DNA of 64,000 nucleotides from QHXM01 sp032160705 (GCA_032160705.1 JAVHVE010000022.1:56710-120709); one strand, 5' to 3'; numbered from the stretch's first letter, positions 46,189-55,774 are shown. The notes: generated by a model not told the origin, from the letters alone. Translations and numbers: made by a program.

Positions 46189-46692
46189 ATGAAACGCTCA
46201 CTGGTCACGCAAATCCCTCTCTGGTTCTTTGTTCTTTCTGCGGGCATCCTCACGGGAGGCAGCATCTTCGAGCACGCGGTGCTCACTCCGCTCTGGGCCG
46301 GGTCGCTGCCGGAATCTGTGACCGGGTGGCCGCACGGCAGCATTCAGGGTAAGTTCTTTATGATAGCCAGTCCCCTCTACTTTCTCTTCTCGTTGGCGTT
46401 AATCATCGTGTCATGGTGGATGCTGCAGCCGCAACGGAAATGGGCTTTGGTGGCGGGTGTATCCGGGATGATCGTGATGGTCTCGACGTTCCTTTTTTTC
46501 CTGCCCATCCTGGAAAAAACAGAGTCCACGCGAGGCGCTGGGTTGAGTGGTGAAGAGATTACAAGGCTGGTGAATCAGTTCAAAACGTGGCATTGGGCTC
46601 GGTTGGCAGTATTGATTGGCGGCTGGGTTGCAGGGTTGCGTGCGTTCAGTCTGTCCTCATCAGGAGAGGCGCGCCGACAAAGTGTAGGCTAA
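46189..46692 (+). CDS. Small four-helix membrane protein (DUF1772-like)
   Basis: 167 residues with four hydrophobic segments: PLWFFVLSAGILTGGSIFEH, MIASPLYFLFSLALIIVSWW, WALVAGVSGMIVMVSTFLFF and ARLAVLIGGWVAGLRAFSLS. The order, the loop FEHAVLTPLWAGSLPES and VNQFKTWHWARL before the last helix resemble DUF1772 proteins. AAAGGAAC precedes the ATG. The function is unknown. Confidence 0.7.
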   Translation: MKRSLVTQIPLWFFVLSAGILTGGSIFEHAVLTPLWAGSLPESVTGWPHGSIQGKFFMIASPLYFLFSLALIIVSWWMLQPQRKWALVAGVSGMIVMVSTFLFFLPILEKTESTRGAGLSGEEITRLVNQFKTWHWARLAVLIGGWVAGLRAFSLSSSGEARRQSVG

Positions 46693-46876
46693 AAACTGAT
46701 TCAACGCGGACGCCTCGATAGTATTACTTTTCAAGCTCTTCCTCTGATATAAATTTAATGCTGCCTTATCCAGCAGATCATTCTCGCGGTGCGCCCGGCA
46801 AAACATCTCCTGCATGTTTGTTAGTGCCATTTATGCCGGATGCTGGTTGCGCGCAATCGCTATCGAGGAGAGTTTT

Positions 46877-47767
46877 ATGGGAGTAGTTAAAGTTGCCTTG
46901 TTGCAAATGACGGGTTGCGGTGACGACAAGTTAGCCGCTCAAGCCAAAGGAGACATCTTCTGTCGCCGCGCTCATGCGATGGGAGCCGACATCGCCCTGT
47001 TTCCTGAGATGTGGAGCACGGGGATGACGTTCTTCGACCCGAAAGATGAGAATGACCGTGAACGCTGGCAGGCGAAGGCTCTCAGCCGGGACGATCCGTT
47101 CATCCAACACTTCCGCGACCTTGCTGGAGAATTGAAGATGGCGATTGCGCTGACCTACCTTGAGAAATGGGAAGGCAGGCCGCGTAATTCAGTGTCTTTG
47201 ATTGACTGTGGCGGCGAGATTGTTTTGACCTACGCGAAAGTTCACACCTGCGAGTTCGACGTGGAGTCGGCGCTCACGCCCGGCGACGAGTTTCCGGTCT
47301 GCGAGTTGGAGACAGCACAGGGCAAAGTGAAAGTCGGCCTGATGATCTGCTACGACCGCGAGTTTCCTGAGAGCGCGCGGATTCTGATGCTCGCAGGCGC
47401 TGAGCTGATCCTGACGCCGAACGCCTGCACGCTGGACGAGCACCGCATCCATCAATTCAAGACACGCGCCTATGAGAATATGTTGGGTGTCGCCATGACC
47501 AACTATGCCGCTCCGCAGAACAACGGGCATTCCGTAGCCTTTGATGCTGTAGCTTATCCAGTCGAAGATGGAGACGCGCGCGAGACACTCATCATCGAGG
47601 CGGGTGAAGCGGAAGACGCTTACATGGCATCGTTTGATATGGACAGCATTCGTTCCTATCGCGCGCGGGAAACCTGGGGCAATGCTTACCGCAGACCGCG
47701 CCTTTATCGTCTGCTCACCGCGACGGAAGTCTTGCCGCCCTTTGTCCGGCGAGACGCAACAAGGTAA
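46877..47767 (+). CDS. Carbon-nitrogen hydrolase (nitrilase superfamily)
   Basis: About 296 residues. The ATG at 46877 (MGVVKVALLQMTGCGDDKLA) has GAGGAG just upstream; a longer frame from 46814 adds 21 unlikely residues. The catalytic triad is E44 in LFPEMWS, K121 in YAKVHTCEF and C158 in LMICYDREFPESA. The length and motifs fit amidohydrolases of the superfamily that hydrolyse amides or carbamoyl groups. The MFS exporter follows after 29 bp. The substrate cannot be inferred. Confidence 0.92.
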   Translation: MGVVKVALLQMTGCGDDKLAAQAKGDIFCRRAHAMGADIALFPEMWSTGMTFFDPKDENDRERWQAKALSRDDPFIQHFRDLAGELKMAIALTYLEKWEGRPRNSVSLIDCGGEIVLTYAKVHTCEFDVESALTPGDEFPVCELETAQGKVKVGLMICYDREFPESARILMLAGAELILTPNACTLDEHRIHQFKTRAYENMLGVAMTNYAAPQNNGHSVAFDAVAYPVEDGDARETLIIEAGEAEDAYMASFDMDSIRSYRARETWGNAYRRPRLYRLLTATEVLPPFVRRDATR

Positions 47768-47796
47768 CATTTGCTCTCTTGACAAGGGGGCACTTA

Positions 47797-49140
47797 ATGA
47801 GCGAACAATCCGCAGCATCAGGCCAGAGCAAACGCTCGAAACTTCCTTCGGCTCTGCGCGCGCTCAAGCACAGGAATTATCAACTCTTCTTTGGCGGCCA
47901 ACTCATCTCGCTCACCGGAACGTGGATGCAGTCGGTGGCGCAGAGCTGGCTCGTTTACAGGTTGACGGGTTCAGCCGTGTTGCTCGGACTCGTCGGCTTC
48001 TCAGGGCAAATCCCTGTCTTCCTGCTCGCTCCCATCGGCGGTACTGTGGCCGATAGATTTCATCGCCATCGCATCCTCGTCACGACGCAAACGGTGGCAA
48101 TGCTCCTGGCCTCCACGCTCGCTGCGCTGACACTCACACAACACGTGCAGGTGTGGCACGTCTTTATGTTTGCCGCGATGCTCGGCCTCGTCAACGCCTT
48201 CGATATTCCGGCGCGGCAAGCGTTCGTCGTGGACATGGTCGGACGTGAAGACCTGATTAACGCCATCGCTTTGAACTCTTCGATGTTCAATGGCGCGCGG
48301 ATTGTCGGCCCGGCAATCGCAGGCATTTTGGTAGCGACCATCGGCGAGGGCTGGTGCTTCTTCGCCAACGCCGTGAGCTACATTGCCGTCATCACAGGCT
48401 TGCTGTTGATGAAGATTAACCGTCAGCGCCGCGTTCCGCTGCCGGGGTCTGCGCTCGCCAGTATCATCGAGGGATTCAAGTTCGTCGGGAGTACGGGGCC
48501 TGTGCGTGCGCTGCTGCTCCTGCTCGGACTCGTCAGCCTGATGGGAATGCCCTACGCCGTGCTGATGCCGATTTTCGCCGACCAGATATTGCATGGGGGC
48601 CCGCGCGGACTCGGACTCCTGATGGGCGCGTCAGGTGTAGGTGCGCTCGTCGCGGCTTTGACTCTGGCCGCGCGGAAAGGCATCTACGGTCTGGGGCGCT
48701 GGGTAGCTTTTTCATCGGCAGGTTTTGGCGTGAGCATTATACTGTTCTCACAATCTCGCTCGTTCTGGTTGTCGGCTGCTCTGCTCTTGCCGGTCGGGTT
48801 CTCGATGATGATTCAGATGGCCTCGTCAAACACACTCGTTCAGGCAATGGTGCCGGACAACTTGCGCGGGCGCGTGATGGCCGTCTATTCGATGATGTTT
48901 ATGGGAATGGCTCCGATTGGCGCGCTGCTCGCGGGCGCGCTGGCCGGGCGTCTGGGCGCGCCGCATACCGTGGCGATTGGCGGTGCAATCTGCATTGTCG
49001 GGGCGATAGTCTTCGGTTTACGCCTGCCAGCTCTCAGGCCCGAAGCGCGGCAAATTATCGTCGCACTGCAAATGACCGGCGGCGACCCGGCAGATGAAGT
49101 GACGGGAGAAGCGAGCGTCGTAGCTCCGCGACAGAGATGA
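47797..49140 (+). CDS. MFS transporter (EntS-like exporter)
   Basis: About 447 residues with twelve predicted membrane segments. The start ATG at 47797 (MSEQSAASGQSKRSK) follows AAGGGGG. The first part (LKHRNYQLFFGGQLISLTGT, WMQSVAQSWLVYRLTGSAVL) and the loop GTVADRFHRHRILVTTQTVA, with DIPARQAFVVDMVGREDLIN, match the MFS_3 / enterobactin-exporter type. PDNLRGRVMAVYSMMFMGMA marks the second half. Its stop overlaps the DUF983 start (ATGA at 49137-49140). Confidence 0.92.
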   Translation: MSEQSAASGQSKRSKLPSALRALKHRNYQLFFGGQLISLTGTWMQSVAQSWLVYRLTGSAVLLGLVGFSGQIPVFLLAPIGGTVADRFHRHRILVTTQTVAMLLASTLAALTLTQHVQVWHVFMFAAMLGLVNAFDIPARQAFVVDMVGREDLINAIALNSSMFNGARIVGPAIAGILVATIGEGWCFFANAVSYIAVITGLLLMKINRQRRVPLPGSALASIIEGFKFVGSTGPVRALLLLLGLVSLMGMPYAVLMPIFADQILHGGPRGLGLLMGASGVGALVAALTLAARKGIYGLGRWVAFSSAGFGVSIILFSQSRSFWLSAALLLPVGFSMMIQMASSNTLVQAMVPDNLRGRVMAVYSMMFMGMAPIGALLAGALAGRLGAPHTVAIGGAICIVGAIVFGLRLPALRPEARQIIVALQMTGGDPADEVTGEASVVAPRQR

Positions 49141-49517
49141 GATTGAAGAGAGAGCGTCCTTCGATAATCAGCACACTGCTGCGCTGCCTGCGGTTGCGGT
49201 GTCCCGTTTGCGGTAGGTCGTCTATCGTCGAGAGGCCATTCAAAATCAAGCACCATTGCCCATCCTGCGATGCGCTGTTTATGCGCGAGGCGGGCTTCTT
49301 TGTCGGGGCGATTCTCATCAACGTGGTCACGACGGAGTTCGTGATTCTGGCAATGTACATCCTCTGCCTGGTAATCATCGGCCTGGATTATCAAGTGGTG
49401 CTGACTGTTCTCTTCGCAGCCGCGCTCCTGTTTCCTGTAGCTTTCTATCATCATAGCTGGAGCATCTGGCTTGGCTTCGATCACCTCGTGGAAGGACTGC
49501 CGAAAAACCCGGCCTAA
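49137..49517 (+). CDS. DUF983 family membrane protein
   Basis: 126 residues. A double zinc knuckle, RCPVCGRSS and CPSCDALF, is followed by MREAGFFVGAILINVVTTEF and two membrane helices (FVILAMYILCLVIIGLDYQV, LTVLFAAALLFPVAFYHHSW), the DUF983 layout. It overlaps the MFS gene by four bases, implying translational coupling. The function is unknown. Confidence 0.88.
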   Translation: MRLKRERPSIISTLLRCLRLRCPVCGRSSIVERPFKIKHHCPSCDALFMREAGFFVGAILINVVTTEFVILAMYILCLVIIGLDYQVVLTVLFAAALLFPVAFYHHSWSIWLGFDHLVEGLPKNPA

Positions 49518-49714
49518 TTGTGATACTATGCTGCCTGTTTAATCCCAATATTCGTTTTCGCCCGGTTTCCCTCGCGCGGTTGAGTATTTATCAGTCCGGC
49601 ATTTGATTTTGCGCGCCCCCGCCGCTTCCCTCCCCAAAGTCGTGCGCGTGGCGCAAACAATCGCGATGAGCCGGGCACGATGACTACAGGCAATTTATTT
49701 AAGGAACACTAACT

Positions 49715-52582
49715 ATGAGCAATCATCTTGTCGAAGTGATGAAGGCGGGACAGTCAATCTGGTATGACAACATCCGGCGCGCGATGCTGGAAACGGGCGA
49801 CCTCAGTAAGAAAATCGCCGAGGACGATTTGCGCGGTGTCACGTCGAACCCGACCATCTTTGAGAAAGCCATCACGGGCTCGACCGACTACGACGAACAG
49901 ATGCGCCTCCTTGTCCGGCAGGGTGCGTCTGTTAGCGACATCTACGAGGCGCTGGTGCTCGACGACATCCGCGCCGCCGCAGACACCCTCAAATCCGTTT
50001 ACGACAAGACGGACGGCGTTGACGGCTACATCAGTCTCGAAGTCAGCCCGCGCCTCGCCTACGATACCGCTGGCACGATTGAAGAGGCAACGCGCCTTTT
50101 TCGCACGCTGAATCGCCCGAACGTGATGATTAAAATTCCGGCGGCACAGGAAGGCTTGCCCGCCATCGAAGAGTGCATCTATCGCGGCATCAACATCAAC
50201 GTCACAATGATCTTCGCGATTGAGAACTACGAGCAGGTCGCGGAGGCTTTCATCAAAGGATTGGAGCGGCGCGCTTCCGAGGGCAAGACGGTTGACCACA
50301 TCGCCTCGGTCGCCAGTTTCTTCGTCTCGCGCGTGGACACGGCGATTGATTCTGACCTTGAATACCGCGCCCGCCACGCGAAGACGCCCGAAGAGAAAGC
50401 GATGTTTGAAGGCCTTGCGGGTCGCGTAGCGGTCGCCAATGCGAAGCTCGCTTACCAGAAGTTCAAAGAAATCTTTAAGGGCGAGCGGTTCGGCAAACTC
50501 AAAGCAAAGGGCGCACAGGTGCAGCGCTGTTTGTGGGCTTCGACGGGAACGAAGAACCCTAAATATTCGGACGTGCTCTATGTTGACAACCTCATCGGCG
50601 CGGAAACCGTCAACACCATTCCACCGCAGACCTACACGGCATTCCGCGATCACGGCACAGTTCAGTTGACGCTCGAAGCAAATCTCGCGGAAGCGCGTGC
50701 CACCATTGAAAACCTCGCGGAGATAGGAATTACCCTGCGCGAAGTCACCGATAAATTACAGAAAGACGGGCTGGCCGCGTTCGTCGGCTCGTTCGACACG
50801 CTCATCGAATCTATCGAGGCCAAGCGCGACGCGCTCCGCTCAGGCATCCACGCGCGCCTCACCGCTTCGCTCGGAAAGTATGCGGACGCCGTCAATGCCG
50901 CCCTCAAGGAAGCGGAAAAAGGCGATGTGATGCGCCGCATCTGGCGCAAGGACGCCGCGCTCTGGAAAGAGGAGGAAGCTCATCAGAAGATCATTAAAAA
51001 TGCGCTCGGCTGGCTGAGCGTGACGGATACGATGATCGGCGTCGAAGACGATCTCATCGCGTTTGCAGACCGCATCCGCAATCACCAGTTTAAGCATGTG
51101 GTGCTCTGCGGCATGGGCGGCTCGTCTCTGTGCCCGGAAGTTTTGCGCCAGACATTCGGTCATCAGGAAAATTATCCTGAATTGCTCGTGCTGGATTCGA
51201 CAGACCCGGACGTGCTCGCCCGCTTCCAGGAGCAGATAACTCTCGACAAAACTCTTTTCATCATCGCGTCTAAATCAGGGACGACGACCGAGCCGCTCGT
51301 CTTCTACAAATACTGGTTCGACCAGGTGGGACGCGTCAAAGAGAACGCGGGCGAGAATTTTGTCGCCATCACAGACCCCGGCACAGAGATGGAGCGGATG
51401 GCAGTGGAAGATAAATTCAAGCGCATCTTTCTCAATCCTGCGGACATCGGCGGGCGTTACTCTGCGCTCTCCTTTTTCGGGATGGTTCCGGCGGCGCTGA
51501 TGGGATTAGACATCAAGAAACTCCTCGACCATGCCGAGCGCATCGTTCATTCCTGCGCTTCGGTTGTGCCCGCGAGCGAGAATCCCGGAGCAAGGCTCGG
51601 AGCAATCCTCGGCGAAGCGGCAAGCGCCGGGCGCGACAAGCTGACGATTATCGCTGACCCGAAAATCAGCGCGCTCTCGCTTTGGATCGAGCAACTGGTT
51701 GCCGAAAGCACTGGCAAAGAGGGCAAAGGCATCTTGCCGGTCGCGGGCGAGCCCTTAAGTTCACCATCCGTTTATGGTGATGATCGTCTTTTCGTTTCAA
51801 TCGCGGTCGGCGCTTTGGATGGGGACACAGGGGTCAAGCTGAAGGCGCTCGAAGCCGCTGGCCACCCCGTCGTCTATCGCACGTTGACAGACCTCTACGA
51901 TCTCGGCGAGGAATTTTTCCTCTGGGAGATTGCGACCGCCTTCGCGGGCTGGCGTCTCGGCATCAACCCGTTCGATCAACCGAATGTTCAGGAGTCGAAG
52001 GACGCGACGAAAGAGCTTTTAGGAAAGTTCGAGCGCGAGGGCAAGCTCGAAGAACAAATGGTCATCGCCACAGACGATGTCCTGACGATTTACGCGGATG
52101 AAGCAATGCGTGCGCGCCTTCCATCCTCGTCCGTGAAAGACGCGTTGCAGGCGCATCTCTCCGAGGTCAAACCGGGTGACTACATCGCCATGCTCAATTA
52201 CATCGAAGAGACGCCCGATCACGAAGCGATGATTCAAGCGATTCGCAACCACCTGCGCGACGCGACACGATGCGCGACGACCACCGGCTACGGCCCGCGT
52301 TTCCTGCACTCGACTGGTCAGCTTCACAAGGGAGGCGCAGACAATGGCGTCTTTCTACAGCTCACTGCGCAAGACAAAGTTGATCTGCCGATACCGGGGC
52401 AGTCCTACACTTTCAGCATCTTGAAACAGGCGCAGGCGCAGGGCGATTTTCGCTCGCTCGCCACGCGCGGTCGCCGCGCCATTCGCGTTGATCTGGGCGC
52501 GGACGCGCTCTCAGGTCTGAGACGCCTGCAAGAACTCATCGGCGAAGTCGTCCCCCGCAGGGACGCCAAAGGTACAATCTGA
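49715..52582 (+). CDS. Bifunctional transaldolase / glucose-6-phosphate isomerase
   Basis: 955 residues. Residues about 1-365 are transaldolase: DLRGVTSNPTIFEKAI, VMIKIPAAQEGLPAIEECI with Schiff-base Lys140, and VASFFVSRVDTAID. Residues about 400-945 are phosphoglucose isomerase: HVVLCGMGGSSLCPEVLRQT, FIIASKSGTTTEPLVFYKYW, KRIFLNPADIGGRYSALSFF and the C-terminal FLHSTGQLHKGGADNGVFLQ. The fusion links the non-oxidative pentose phosphate pathway with glycolysis in one cytoplasmic protein. AAGGAAC precedes the ATG. zwf, opcA and pgl follow within 8 kb in the same direction. Confidence 0.96.
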   Translation: MSNHLVEVMKAGQSIWYDNIRRAMLETGDLSKKIAEDDLRGVTSNPTIFEKAITGSTDYDEQMRLLVRQGASVSDIYEALVLDDIRAAADTLKSVYDKTDGVDGYISLEVSPRLAYDTAGTIEEATRLFRTLNRPNVMIKIPAAQEGLPAIEECIYRGININVTMIFAIENYEQVAEAFIKGLERRASEGKTVDHIASVASFFVSRVDTAIDSDLEYRARHAKTPEEKAMFEGLAGRVAVANAKLAYQKFKEIFKGERFGKLKAKGAQVQRCLWASTGTKNPKYSDVLYVDNLIGAETVNTIPPQTYTAFRDHGTVQLTLEANLAEARATIENLAEIGITLREVTDKLQKDGLAAFVGSFDTLIESIEAKRDALRSGIHARLTASLGKYADAVNAALKEAEKGDVMRRIWRKDAALWKEEEAHQKIIKNALGWLSVTDTMIGVEDDLIAFADRIRNHQFKHVVLCGMGGSSLCPEVLRQTFGHQENYPELLVLDSTDPDVLARFQEQITLDKTLFIIASKSGTTTEPLVFYKYWFDQVGRVKENAGENFVAITDPGTEMERMAVEDKFKRIFLNPADIGGRYSALSFFGMVPAALMGLDIKKLLDHAERIVHSCASVVPASENPGARLGAILGEAASAGRDKLTIIADPKISALSLWIEQLVAESTGKEGKGILPVAGEPLSSPSVYGDDRLFVSIAVGALDGDTGVKLKALEAAGHPVVYRTLTDLYDLGEEFFLWEIATAFAGWRLGINPFDQPNVQESKDATKELLGKFEREGKLEEQMVIATDDVLTIYADEAMRARLPSSSVKDALQAHLSEVKPGDYIAMLNYIEETPDHEAMIQAIRNHLRDATRCATTTGYGPRFLHSTGQLHKGGADNGVFLQLTAQDKVDLPIPGQSYTFSILKQAQAQGDFRSLATRGRRAIRVDLGADALSGLRRLQELIGEVVPRRDAKGTI

Positions 52583-52587
52583 AAAAG

Positions 52588-52620
52588 CAGAAGTCAGAAG
52601 ACAGAAGTCAGGAGACAGAA
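52588..52620. repeat. Single heptamer array (CAGAAGA family)
   Basis: CAGAAGTCAGAAGACAGAAG-type units in one orientation only, between the tal-pgi stop and the next gene. Unlike the other loci, no inverted partner is seen nearby. Confidence 0.7.
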
Positions 52621-52636
52621 GGAAAGAAAAGCTGTG

Positions 52637-53047
52637 ATGCTAAAAAGTAAGCTAATCGTCGTTCTCTCGTTATTGTTTGTGCTGAGCCTCGACGGAGTAG
52701 TTCTGGCAGAGAAGACAAACAGTAGCCCTGCGCTGAACCCGGACGGAATTCCTGCTGCCGGACAGCAACATAAAAGACGACGCGCGCGACGCAAACAGCG
52801 CATTCGGAGAGCCGGGTCGTACGGGATTAAAGCTATGCCCGAACAACCGTCGTCGCCGCCGCCGGAGACTAATACAGGAGCAGCACCAGAACCACCAACT
52901 CCTGCGGCAGAAGAAATGCCGGTCAAAGCTGCACCGCCGCCACCGCAGGCCAGCCCGGAGATGGCCGCTCCCGGACAGGGCGCACCGAAGAAGAGCGCGC
53001 CGAGGATCAAACCGCCGACGGTTCAAATCAAGCCGCCGACAAAGTAG
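52637..53047 (+). CDS. Small secreted Pro/Ala-rich protein
   Basis: About 136 residues. MLKSKLIVVLSLLFVLSLDG is a signal peptide with probable cleavage near VLAE. A basic cluster (KRRRARRKQRIRR) at about 46-58 is followed by a disordered Pro-, Ala- and Glu-rich tail ending IKPPTVQIKPPTK. No domain is recognised. The reading frame and signal peptide support a real gene. Confidence 0.6.
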   Translation: MLKSKLIVVLSLLFVLSLDGVVLAEKTNSSPALNPDGIPAAGQQHKRRRARRKQRIRRAGSYGIKAMPEQPSSPPPETNTGAAPEPPTPAAEEMPVKAAPPPPQASPEMAAPGQGAPKKSAPRIKPPTVQIKPPTK

Positions 53048-53142
53048 CGCGCGAGAGCGCAGAGCACACCGACTGACTGAAGACCAAAAGTTTTATCTAA
53101 CTTAATCGGCCTCGACTCAACAGGCATGCAAGGAGAAAAACA

Positions 53143-53715
53143 ATGGCAAGATTCAATGACCTGAATTTCGTTGCAGCGGCCTTCCAGCCCTACCTCCAGC
53201 CGGGCGAGCAAATCAGAAACATCGCTTTCGGCGTCAAGCAGCCGAGCATCGCTTTGATGATTCCCCTCTTCATCCTGGCGGTTTTGCCGGGAGTCATCGC
53301 CACCGCGATGTTGACTAAAGAATATCTGGTCGCGTTGACCGACCGCCGTGTGATCGTGCTTCGTTTTAAGGGTAGTAAGATACAGGTTCAAGAGGTCTCT
53401 GAATACGCGTTGCACAATCATCCTCCGGTGCAGGCTTCTTCGGGTTCGGTCTTCGCGCATCTCAGGATTGATGATCCGGCCAGGCCGTTTATCGCCAAGT
53501 TTCACCGCATGGGTATGCCGGGCAACCGCGAGCAGGCGATGGCGATTGCCGCCGCGCTCAGCCAGCCTCAACCTCAGCCGCCCTATCAGCAATACCCGCC
53601 GCAGTATCAGCAGCAATATCAGCAGTACCCGCAGCAGCAATACCCACAGCCGCAGCAGCAGTCGCAGCAGCCGCAGCAACCGTATCAGCAACCGCCTCCG
53701 GGGCGACCGCAATGA
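53143..53715 (+). CDS. Membrane-associated PH-like protein with Gln/Pro/Tyr tail
   Basis: 190 residues with AAGGAG at the start. After LNFVAAAFQPYLQPGEQIRN comes a hydrophobic segment (SIALMIPLFILAVLPGVIAT), then YLVALTDRRVIVLRFKGSKI, which reads like a bacterial PH-like fold. Residues about 140-190 are low-complexity PQ/YQQ repeats (YQQYPPQYQQQYQQYPQQQY). The next gene overlaps by four bases and begins with the same kind of repeat. The function is unknown. Confidence 0.72.
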   Translation: MARFNDLNFVAAAFQPYLQPGEQIRNIAFGVKQPSIALMIPLFILAVLPGVIATAMLTKEYLVALTDRRVIVLRFKGSKIQVQEVSEYALHNHPPVQASSGSVFAHLRIDDPARPFIAKFHRMGMPGNREQAMAIAAALSQPQPQPPYQQYPPQYQQQYQQYPQQQYPQPQQQSQQPQQPYQQPPPGRPQ

Positions 53716-54017
53716 GCTACCAACCGCCGTATCAGCAATATCCTCCGCCGGGCGCGCCGGGCCCCTTTGGCTCAGGCCCTGTCGTGTGCCCTTTCTGCGG
53801 CGGGACAACCAACACGCAGCTTTGCAACTGGTGCGGGCGCGACACGACCGCGCCGCGCCGCCCGTGCCCCAGGTGCAGGCGCATGGTTCCGACCCAGGAG
53901 CCTGTCTGCTGGAACTGCGGCTCGAAGTTCAAAAGCGATTTGAACTGGAAGATTCCCGTCATCATCCTGATCTTCGTGCTGGCCATCGTCCTCAGCATTT
54001 TAATCAGGTCGTTTTAA
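53712..54017 (+). CDS. Zinc-ribbon membrane protein with YQQ/PP leader
   Basis: 101 residues. It begins MSYQPPYQQYPPPGAPGPFG, then a double zinc ribbon (CPFCGG, CNWC, CPRCRR, CWNCGSKF; eight Cys) and a C-terminal membrane helix (IPVIILIFVLAIVLSILIRS). It overlaps the preceding gene by ATGA. It is probably a tail-anchored partner of the PH-like protein; this is inference. Confidence 0.75.
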   Translation: MSYQPPYQQYPPPGAPGPFGSGPVVCPFCGGTTNTQLCNWCGRDTTAPRRPCPRCRRMVPTQEPVCWNCGSKFKSDLNWKIPVIILIFVLAIVLSILIRSF

Positions 54018-54028
54018 ATTAACCAACC

Positions 54029-55573
54029 ATGCAGGAAATCGCCACGATGGAAAATCCTTTGCGCGCTGGTCTTCGCCTTGAGCGCACAGCCGAGCCGTGT
54101 GTCGTCGTCATCTTCGGCGCGAGCGGCGATCTGGCAAAGCGGAAGCTCCTGCCCGCGCTTTACCGGCTGGTGCAGGAGCGACTCCTGCCCGCAGAGTTTG
54201 CCATCATCGGGCTGGCACGCACCGAGATGTCGTCCGATGAATTTCGTGCGCGGATGAAAGAGGCCGTCGCAGAGTTTTCCGAAGCCAGGAGTGTTGACGA
54301 AGAGGTCTGGAATTCCTTCGCTCAGGGCTTGCACTACCTGACCGCCGACATCAATAACCCTGAAGACTACGAAAAACTCTCTCAACTGCTCACACAGGTA
54401 GATCGCGAGCGCGGGACGCAGGGCAATCACCTCTTTTATCTTTCGGTCGCGCCGAAGTTTTACAGTGAAGCCGTTAAGCAATTAGGGGAACACGGACTGG
54501 CGAAGCCGAAAGATAAAGGCTGGGTGCGCGTCATCGTCGAAAAGCCTTTCGGCACTGACCTGGAGAGCGCGCGTGAATTGAACCGCGAGCTTCTTCAACA
54601 TCTCGACGAGCAGCAGATTTATCGAATTGACCATTACCTCGGCAAAGAGACAGTCCAGAACTTGCTCGTCTTTCGCTTCGCCAACGGCATCTTCGAGCCA
54701 TTGTGGAATCGGCAGTACATAGACCATGTGCAACTGACGAATGCCGAGATGGTCGGCGTCGAAGGACGCGGCGGCTACTACGAGACGGCGGGTGTCGTGC
54801 GCGACATGATGCAGAACCACGTCTTTCAGGTGCTCTCGCTCGTGGCGATGGAGCCGCCCGTGAATTTGGGGTCGGAGGCCGTGCGCGACGAGAAGATCAA
54901 AGCGATGGAGGCCGCGCGTGCGTTTACGCCGGAGCGTGTCCGCGCAGAGTGCGTGCGCGGGCAGTACGGGGCGGGTTCAATCGCAGGTCAACCTGTTCCG
55001 GGCTATCGCCAGGAACAGGATGTCGCGCCTGATTCCACGACCGAAACCTTCGCTGCGCTCACGATGTACTTTGATAACTGGCGCTGGGCGGGCGTGCCCT
55101 TCTACCTTCGTTCGGGAAAACGCCTGCCGAAGCGCGTCACGGAGATTGCGATACAATTCAAGTCCGCGCCGCTGCCTTTGTTTGGCGAAGCGATGGAACA
55201 GATGACGCCGAACCAGCTCATCATACGCATCCAGCCGGACGAAGGAATCACCTTGCGCTTTGCCGCGAAAGTGCCCGGACAGGTGACGAACATCCGCGAC
55301 GTGAACATGGACTTTCGCTACGGCGCATCTTTCGGCGTCCAGCTTGCGGAGGCTTACGAGCGCCTCCTGCTCGACTGTATTCTCGGCGACTCCACACTCT
55401 ACGCGCGCAAGGACATGACCGAGCGCGGCTGGGAGATCGTCATGCCGATTTTGGATGAATGGGCGGCGACGAAGGACAAAGTAAATTTTCCGAACTACGA
55501 AGCCGGAACATGGGGGCCGAAAGAGTCCCACGATTTGATCGAGCGCGAGGGCAGACGCTGGCGCAGACCGTAA
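54029..55573 (+). CDS. zwf: Glucose-6-phosphate 1-dehydrogenase
   Basis: 514 residues. VVVIFGASGDLAKRKLLPAL is the NADP-binding fingerprint, VIVEKPFGTDLESARELNRE and IYRIDHYLGKETVQNLLVFR (catalytic RIDHYLGKE) are diagnostic, and FYLRSGKRLPKRVTEIAIQF follows. It catalyses the first oxidative pentose phosphate step. An alternative ATG six codons later has AGGA upstream and is also possible. opcA and pgl lie downstream, separated from zwf by an inverted repeat and a small gene. Confidence 0.97.
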   Translation: MQEIATMENPLRAGLRLERTAEPCVVVIFGASGDLAKRKLLPALYRLVQERLLPAEFAIIGLARTEMSSDEFRARMKEAVAEFSEARSVDEEVWNSFAQGLHYLTADINNPEDYEKLSQLLTQVDRERGTQGNHLFYLSVAPKFYSEAVKQLGEHGLAKPKDKGWVRVIVEKPFGTDLESARELNRELLQHLDEQQIYRIDHYLGKETVQNLLVFRFANGIFEPLWNRQYIDHVQLTNAEMVGVEGRGGYYETAGVVRDMMQNHVFQVLSLVAMEPPVNLGSEAVRDEKIKAMEAARAFTPERVRAECVRGQYGAGSIAGQPVPGYRQEQDVAPDSTTETFAALTMYFDNWRWAGVPFYLRSGKRLPKRVTEIAIQFKSAPLPLFGEAMEQMTPNQLIIRIQPDEGITLRFAAKVPGQVTNIRDVNMDFRYGASFGVQLAEAYERLLLDCILGDSTLYARKDMTERGWEIVMPILDEWAATKDKVNFPNYEAGTWGPKESHDLIEREGRRWRRP

Positions 55574-55598
55574 GAGCGTAACAAGTGACAAGAGCGCA

Positions 55599-55714
55599 TC
55601 TCATAAATGCTAAAAAACATGAACCACGAAATAACACGAAACGGCACGAAACAAATTTTAGTGCTCTTTCGTGTCATTTCGTGGTTTCGCTGTGATGCGT
55701 TTCTATTTATGAGA
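55599..55714. repeat. Nested inverted repeat downstream of zwf
   Basis: Outer arms TCTCATAAAT (55599-55608) and ATTTATGAGA (55705-55714). Inner 20-bp arms at 55622-55641 and 55667-55686 match with one mismatch (AACCACGAAATAACACGAAA and its complement). It could fold as a long hairpin after zwf, as a terminator or as a non-autonomous repeat. Confidence 0.75.
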
Positions 55715-55774
55715 CCGCTTCAAGTCAAAATCTTGTCGAGCAGCTATCTTGGAATTTAATGGAGGATTTGAATT

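Noticed and set aside
47189..47818. 209-residue minus-strand frame
   Set aside because: Antisense to the nitrilase gene, which has a complete catalytic triad.
49754..50653. 299-residue minus-strand frame
   Set aside because: Antisense to the transaldolase domain.
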